Below, piece after piece: positions 58,601-64,000 of a stretch of 64,000 nt of DNA. A program made the position numbers and the translations under genes. The notes below the pieces were generated by a model. That model saw only the letters and a list, made by a program, of their open reading frames with translations, was not told the origin of the DNA and did not search any database. The DNA is from Mesotaenium endlicherianum (taxonomy: Eukaryota > Streptophyta > Zygnematophyceae > Zygnematales > Mesotaeniaceae): the NCBI GenBank assembly GCA_009602735.1, contig WELA01001079.1:62001-126000 (forward strand). Direction: 5' to 3'. The stretch's first letter is position 1. Each line of letters opens with the position of its first letter.

Positions 58601-58835
58601 AGTGTGTGAAGTCAAAGTTGGCCCTATTTGCTCGTTTCTTGTTACCGTACTCGCTTTGAATGGAAAATACACCTTTCCTTTCCAAAAATTGCGGGCCACA
58701 TGGCCAGTGCAATACCTTGTGATGTATGCTTTCTAATGGTCTATCACACATAGCTTCCGTGGTTATTTCAATATAGTGCGACTTGGGTGGTTCATTATTG
58801 GACCATATATGCACTTTTCCTTTAGAGACCTAGTG
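55607..58835 (+). mobile_element. piggyBac-superfamily DNA transposon, 3.2 kb
   Basis: The left end CACTAGGTATC and, read from 58835, the right end CACTAGGTCTC form an 11-bp terminal inverted repeat with one mismatch, flanked by TTAA on both sides. Subterminal GGACCATAT motifs occur near both ends (about 55623, 58460 and 58798). A decayed transposase lies inside on the plus strand. The clean target site and ends suggest a fairly recent insertion. Confidence 0.88.
56034..58170 (+). pseudogene. piggyBac transposase, decayed
   Basis: Candidate N-terminus at 56034, with an acidic stretch (about 56270-56320) as in many piggyBac-like proteins. The DDE core follows: WHGLYLAMALNPLPRIPYYW (about 56815-56875), HDITIDPP with the first Asp (about 57085-57110), YMPTKPHKFGIKLFVACDS-like block, VLDRGFTLPTI with the second Asp (about 57307), MVWQDKMLVHFLST with the third, and YNKHKDVVDQFDKL. 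The C-terminus has the cysteine-rich zinc domain (CVVCRSKLCDLGHE, CATCEVALCPAPCFKEYH). Damage: frame changes near 56430-56490, 56690 and 57300-57420, in-frame TAA at about 56949 and TAG at 57739-57741. Confidence 0.87.
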
Positions 58836-58839
58836 TTAA
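58836..58839. repeat. TTAA target duplication, right
   Basis: It matches 55603-55606 directly outside the right terminal repeat. Confidence 0.85.
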
Positions 58840-59495
58840 GCACCCAAAAGTGCAACATCGCCCCAACAAAATCAGTTACAACTTACTACTTTGTGAAGTG
58901 ATTGTGAGGTGCTTGCATGCGAGAGACTTCAAGCTAAATGCTCTTCGAATAAAAAATCATAACTCTACACTACTGCAAAACATTTGGCGGTTCACGGGTG
59001 GTCACGGGCGCGTGCAATCCCAAGGCCGTACAAATTATGATCTGTAGTTGGTCAGCGTTCATACACCTTCGACCACCTTTGACGCCTTAGACATGCTTAG
59101 ACAAGTTGGATTAGAGTCACGCACCATGGCACGTGCAATGGGAGAGCAAGCAGTATGTCGAAGCAGAGAGCAAATTTATCACGCAGTTCATGATCAGAAG
59201 CATGCAAATGAAATGGTCTCTCCTGCCACTTATGTCCACCTTAATCTCTTGTGCTACGACTGAATTAAGTTAATCTTGTCGAAGTTATGACCATTGAAAA
59301 GATGGCAGAGCGCTACCTCAAAGCCCTCAACGTTACTGCCTTGCTTGGCGTTTGCGACAAAATTCTGCATGGCTTTATGGCTCAATACATTTAACAGGGA
59401 GAATCCTATGTAGTATTACAGGAAAAATGCAATTCATCATTGACTGCAAAAGGCTTCATAAGGGACACATGAATATCAACCATTGTAAGTATTTC
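58840..59495. other. intergenic, nothing recognised
   Basis: About 650 bp lie between the piggyBac element and the tandem F-box-like units. Short open frames exist, but none has a recognisable motif. Confidence 0.3.
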
Positions 59496-59499
59496 CTTT

Positions 59500-61702
59500 T
59501 ACCTTCAGCGCTCCTTGTACAAGTCTCTCCAACGTGCAATCCCTATCCTTAAAGAGGAACCCCATACTTGAGAAGATCCACATACACCTGGAGTTAAAGC
59601 ACCCTCCTGCGCCGTGCGTGCATTCGGGATGGCCAAGGTGAACGAGAGCATGAAAATTTTATCTTTAACAGGCTGAGTTTGGATAAAGTCTTTAAATTGT
59701 TTTACTCACAACCTTGCAACCACTGGCAGGATAATCGAAGAAGTGGAAGTGCGTGATACACAATTAGATTAGAGCGGATGGAGGTGCGTTCTCTCAACTT
59801 ATTCCCCTGAAATGCCTCTAATTGCTCATGTGAGAGGTGTGCTTTGATCCACCGCCATAACACAGCATACCATATGCAGGGAGATTAATCCAAGTGCACA
59901 TTGTTGTGGCAGTGAGTGTGACGTCAACAATGGTCAAGGAGCAGACCAAGTTTTTGACGTTTACATCGCCGATAAAGAGAGACAAAGAAGAAGACAGGCA
60001 GAAGGAAAGGGCACGCACATCTCAAAGCTGAGCAAAAAGCACAACGAGATTATGCAGGACATTGTGCTTGAAGGTGCACAAGAGGTAGTTTGGAGACACC
60101 ACAACGAGAGTTGCACAAACTGTAGCGTGAGGGATGTAATGAGAGTTTGCAAGGGCTGGCACAGTCTGCTTCTCAAGAGCAGCAAGAAGGTTGCCTCCTA
60201 CTGCGTGAATAACAAGTGGGAGAAAGCTCTCCAAGGACTGGGGAAGCTGAAGAATGTGACAGACGTTTAGATATACCTCAGGTGCGGCACCGATAGTGCC
60301 AACTTCCTGGAAGGCTGGGGAACAGGTACCCCTGAATCACGTCTTTCCATTTCATTCTGGAGGAGTATGTGGTCATTATGCAGCACCTGGCGGAGTTTGT
60401 GAGGAGGAGAAAGAACGTGCGCCATCTCAATATCGTTTACGACAACTCATGCACATTTGATACAGAGTAGTGCGCAGAGGCGGTTGGCATCAGGAGGCAG
60501 CTGTCATACATCGAGACCATGAACTTCGGCCCTGTCGACACATTACAAGTGCTGGAACTGAATTTCTCCAATCTATCGTGGGCGTTTGTAGGGCAACCCG
60601 ATCAGATTCTCCCCATTAGCCCGACCATCATGCATTCACCACGGCTACGAAAGTTTGCTCTCGCTTCTCCTACACATTGGAGCTGGATTTCTGCGCTTGA
60701 CTGGCTGGCCGATTGCACAAAAGTTGTTGCCTTGGATGTAAATCCAAGCAAGCTTGAGCCAATTGGTGTGTTGAGCACTTCGCAGTCCATGTCGGCAAGG
60801 AAGCAGCTGATTCTGGAATACAATGAGGTATGCAATTCCCCTATTATTAATAATATATATAATGTCATGCCTTCATAGCATGATTGAAGTGGAATTACAT
60901 GCATTCATTATCCAATTAGCTGTTATATGAGTTTTGCTCTAAGTTCACAATCCATCATGGATGCATAACTCGTTGGACGACCTGAGAGAGGAGCTGAAGT
61001 TGCTGGCAAGGACTTCAAGTTTGACAACGCTGGAGGTGCAATAGGAGGCTGGCCATTACGATTGCAAGGACCCTTGCACGCCACTGCCCCTGCGTCTGCC
61101 AAAAATCGGGAGAACTCTGACTCTCAGGCGCCACTCCTTTTTTGGACTTGAGAGTTGCTTGGACGACATGGAGGCGGTTGCCCTCACAACAACACGTGTA
61201 GGCTTTGAATTCTTTCAATCTACTCCCAATGCTACCACTGTTTGCTTGACCTAGGCAGGTGCCCCTATCTGGCCAAGATTCACGTTCTTGCCAGCGGTGA
61301 AGCACTTGCACGTTGACTTGCTGTACAACGTAAACAGTCCGGTCGATTGCCCACCTCTTCCCTTAAATGGGGCCTGGGCTCAATTATTGGAGACTTTAGT
61401 GGTGGGCAACTATCAATTGCTGAGGTTGATACAAGGGCTGGCAAACCTTCGTAGCCACCCAGCAGTGACCATCTATTGCACCTGTAGCTGGAGTAACGCT
61501 GGAAGTTTGTCTAGTTGAGTGGATGCGTGACTGGCCAAGTCCCAACTGGAATAGAAAGAAATTTGTCGACGCTCAGAGGTACGCGGACAAGTCTTGCTGC
61601 GTGTACAGCTCGTTCAAAGCTTTCAAAGATGGCTCACTTGAAGAAGGTAACCCGCATTGCCTTAATTTGGAGCCAGAAAGCATGCGTAGGCTACTGAAGT
61701 GA
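59500..61702 (+). pseudogene. F-box/LRR-like gene, copy 1, damaged
   Basis: The coding part from about 59920 has an F-box-like start, EIMQDIVLEGAQEVVW, then SVRDVMRVCKGWHSLLL (about 60130-60175), typical of the F-box helices that bind SKP1. LRR-like blocks follow (LKNVTDV, VRRRKNVRHLNIVYD, DTLQVLELNFSNLSW, SPRLRKFALASPTHW). A donor GTATGC after YNE (60829) opens an intron, and the next exon starts around 60940-60960 with LDDLREELKLLARTSSLTTL, ending EPESMRRLLK at the TGA 61700-61702. The start codon is not fixed; a GTGGCAG acceptor near 59915 suggests an upstream exon. Against copy 2, a Trp codon is TAG at 60268-60270 and one base is lost near 60312. A TAG also follows LTTLEVQ in exon 2 near 61042. 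Probably a pseudogene. Confidence 0.6.
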
Positions 61703-61777
61703 GTTTCTCAGAGTAGGTAATAAAGCAAGACCATACTTGCTACAAAATTAGAGGAGACAGCAATTCGGAATGAGTCA

Positions 61778-61783
61778 AATAAA
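61778..61783 (+). terminator. possible polyadenylation signal of F-box-like copy 1
   Basis: AATAAA lies about 75 bp after the stop codon. Confidence 0.45.
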
Positions 61784-62950
61784 GAGCATCATATAACAAG
61801 ACAATGTGGAGGCGTTAGAGATGGCCCGTAAATAAACCGTTACAACTCAAAAGCGATCCTGTACCATGTACGAATAGCTTATGACTTGGACTTGTGGATG
61901 ATAAAAACTTTGAAGTAAATTGGTGCATAAGTGTGTAGTATCTATACTTGCTTGTGTACTATATTGCTATAGTCTATCGTGTATGTTGCTGTTACAATTA
62001 CTTGGTTTAATAAGAAACTACTTTGCCGTGTACTGAAAACTCAGAGGCCATTGTGAACATTTATGGTGTGCTACATGCTGCATTGAAAGTCAAACAAGTA
62101 ACCTGTTTATATGAATTGAAAGTACTGCGTCATTGATTACATTGTAGTAAAAGATCAATAATATTAATTTGCCTAAATAAGAACAAATACAGAATATGAG
62201 TACAGGGCAAAAGCACATCATTTCACTACTGAGCTACTCTTCTTTTAAATTCAATCATGATGTTAGTTGAAGTTTGGGCAGACGGGGGAGAGGTCACATT
62301 TGTAAATTGTACATTACAGGAAGCCGTGTGTGAATAATGATGCAAGTCAATAAATAGCACAGCAAAATCAGCATTTGGTTGCGCAGGCTAATTCAATTAA
62401 GCTTGATTGTATAGTTTTTTTATTACAGTGTTATATATATATACATATATATTGCAGAGTAAGGCAACCAACAATATCATGATGCAACTGAATGGTGTAG
62501 GACTTGGGTCCAAGTGGGCGAACAAGTTCAGGACTTGCTCTTGGATTTAAAAATGATTAAAAACAGCACTGATAAATGCATTTGCGGTGTCACGCGCGGT
62601 ATTGGGCGTCGACGTCAGCACATGCATGCCTTTCGTGACGTTAGAGTATGTGAATCCAACGATCATAAAAATAATGACAGTACTTGGTCGTGAGGGGCAA
62701 AGGCATAGGGTGATAGAGTGATCCTGGGTGATACAACCATTCCAAATTCGGGCGTTCATTGTGGCCATTTTTTGACTGTGCAACGATTACTAGCTATTCA
62801 ATTTTTAGAAACATGTAGGTGTAATGAATACGATTTAAATTCGCCCGACTTGCAATTCCTGCAAAAATTGTCAAAGAACCAAAAATGTTTTAGCCAGTTA
62901 ACACCCCATGGGCACAAGAATATCATCATATAGGACTTTTCGCTTTCACT
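61784..62950. other. spacer between the tandem F-box-like units
   Basis: About 1.2 kb of AT-rich sequence has no recognised gene. It includes a short TA microsatellite at about 62430-62455. Confidence 0.35.
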
Positions 62951-62954
62951 TTCA

Positions 62955-64000
62955 GGCTTCAGCGCTCCTTGTACATAGCACAGTAACATGCACTCTTTGT
63001 TCTCAAAGAGATTCCCCTTATTTGAGAAGATCCACATGCACCTGGAGTTGGAGCGCCCTCCTGCAACGTGCGTGCATACACAATGGATTAGGTGAGCTTC
63101 ACTATTAAACTTAAATTTTGAACAGGTTTAATTCAAAAGGAGTCTTTAAAGTGTTTTTCTCACAATCTCTATAACCCTGCCAGAAAATCAGACCAAGTGG
63201 GAGCGCCAAATTCCACAATTGGATGAGAGTGGCTAGAGGTGCGTTCTCTCATATTATTTCTCTCTGTTGTCTCTAATTGCTTATGTGCGGTATACTTAGC
63301 GCAATAACATAGCATACCAGATAAACGGAGAATATTCCAAATTGAGTGCACATTGTTTGGCAGTGAGGGTGACTTCACAGATCGTCACAGAGAACACCAA
63401 CTTTCAGAAGTTTACATCCAAGATGAAGAGAGAGAAAAGAAGAAGGACACGCACATCTTCCAGCTGGACGCGGAGATAATGCAGAATATTATGCTTGAAG
63501 GTGCACGGGAGCTAGATTGCAGAAACCACGAAGAGATATACAAGAAAAGGAGCGTAAGGGATGTAATGAGATTTGCAAGGGGCGGCACACTTTGCTCCTT
63601 GACAACAGCAAAAAGGTTGCCTGCTACTGCGTGAATAGCAAGTGGGAGAAAGCTGTCCAAGGACTGGGCAAGCTCAAGAATGTGACAGATGTTTGGATAT
63701 ACCTCAGGTGCGGCACAAATAATGCCAACTTCCTGGAAAGGCTGGGGAATCGGTACTCTTTTTTCACGTCCTTCACTTTCATAGTGGAGGATTATGCAGT
63801 AATCATGCAGCACTTGGCGGAGTTTGTGAGGAGGAGGAAGAACGTGCGCTACCTCAATATCGTTTACGACGAAGCATGCATTTCTGATACCGAGGGTTGC
63901 GCAAAGTATGCTGGCTCCATGAGGGAGCTGTCATACTTTAAGAGCATGGAGTTCGGATCCGCAGACACATTAGAAGAGCTGGAAGTGGACCTTTCTGGTC
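62955..64000 (+). pseudogene. F-box/LRR-like gene, copy 2, runs off the window
   Basis: It repeats copy 1 with its upstream flank at an offset of about 3428 bp (60045 matches 63473). It shows EIMQNIMLEGARELD, SVRDVMR, then after a one-base loss near 63571 the homologous VACYCVNSKWEKAVQGLGK and VTDVWIYLRCG (Trp retained here), and VRRRKNVRYLNIVYDEA. It continues past the window end. The single-base loss within the F-box-like part suggests it is also damaged, unless the base is a sequencing error. Confidence 0.6.

Noticed and set aside
61015-61311. A minus-strand gene at 61.0-61.3 kb
   Set aside because: The plus strand here is the second exon of the F-box/LRR-like gene, with leucine-rich blocks; the minus frame is a shadow.

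Overview
This is a transposon-rich eukaryotic nuclear window. Spliceosomal GT-AG introns, Ty3/gypsy elements with tRNA-Met-like primer sites, a plant-type cardiolipin synthase and F-box/LRR-like genes suggest the green lineage. A charophyte alga such as Chara is my best guess, but this is inference. Three N runs (12010; 14441-14483; 51303-52142) show it is a draft scaffold.

Layout. 1-18819 is a nest of Ty3/gypsy fossils. A minus-strand chromodomain element (family B, LTR about 0.5 kb) contains a solo LTR of family A (5927-6671) with a clear 5-bp target duplication. It also contains a 10.2-kb plus-strand element (family C, 7256-17456) with both LTRs, a primer site, gag-pol, a chromodomain and a long extra 3' ORF. 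18820-20275 is the reversed 5' end of family D. 20385-22335 holds a degenerate direct-repeat pair. 22755-28358 is the only clearly intact host gene, an eight-exon CMP-forming cardiolipin synthase on the plus strand.

28530-45892 is a broken family D Ty3/gypsy element split by a 7.7-kb hAT DNA transposon (36540-44287). Family D is the most unusual item here. Between protease and reverse transcriptase it carries a region resembling a DNA C5-cytosine methyltransferase. Where other families carry a chromodomain after the integrase, it has a PHD finger. 46056-47745 is a reversed family C fragment. 47875-53992 is a second family D copy headed by an inverted LTR piece.

53993-54271 on the minus strand is an exon of a different C5-methyltransferase (motifs I and IV visible), which looks like a broken host gene cut by the family D copy. 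55607-58835 is a piggyBac element with TTAA flanks and a decayed transposase. 59500-64000 is a tandem pair of F-box/LRR-like genes about 3.43 kb apart, both damaged, the second running off the window.

In functional terms, one gene encodes a mitochondrial membrane-lipid enzyme, two are damaged F-box-like copies, and nearly everything else is mobile DNA.
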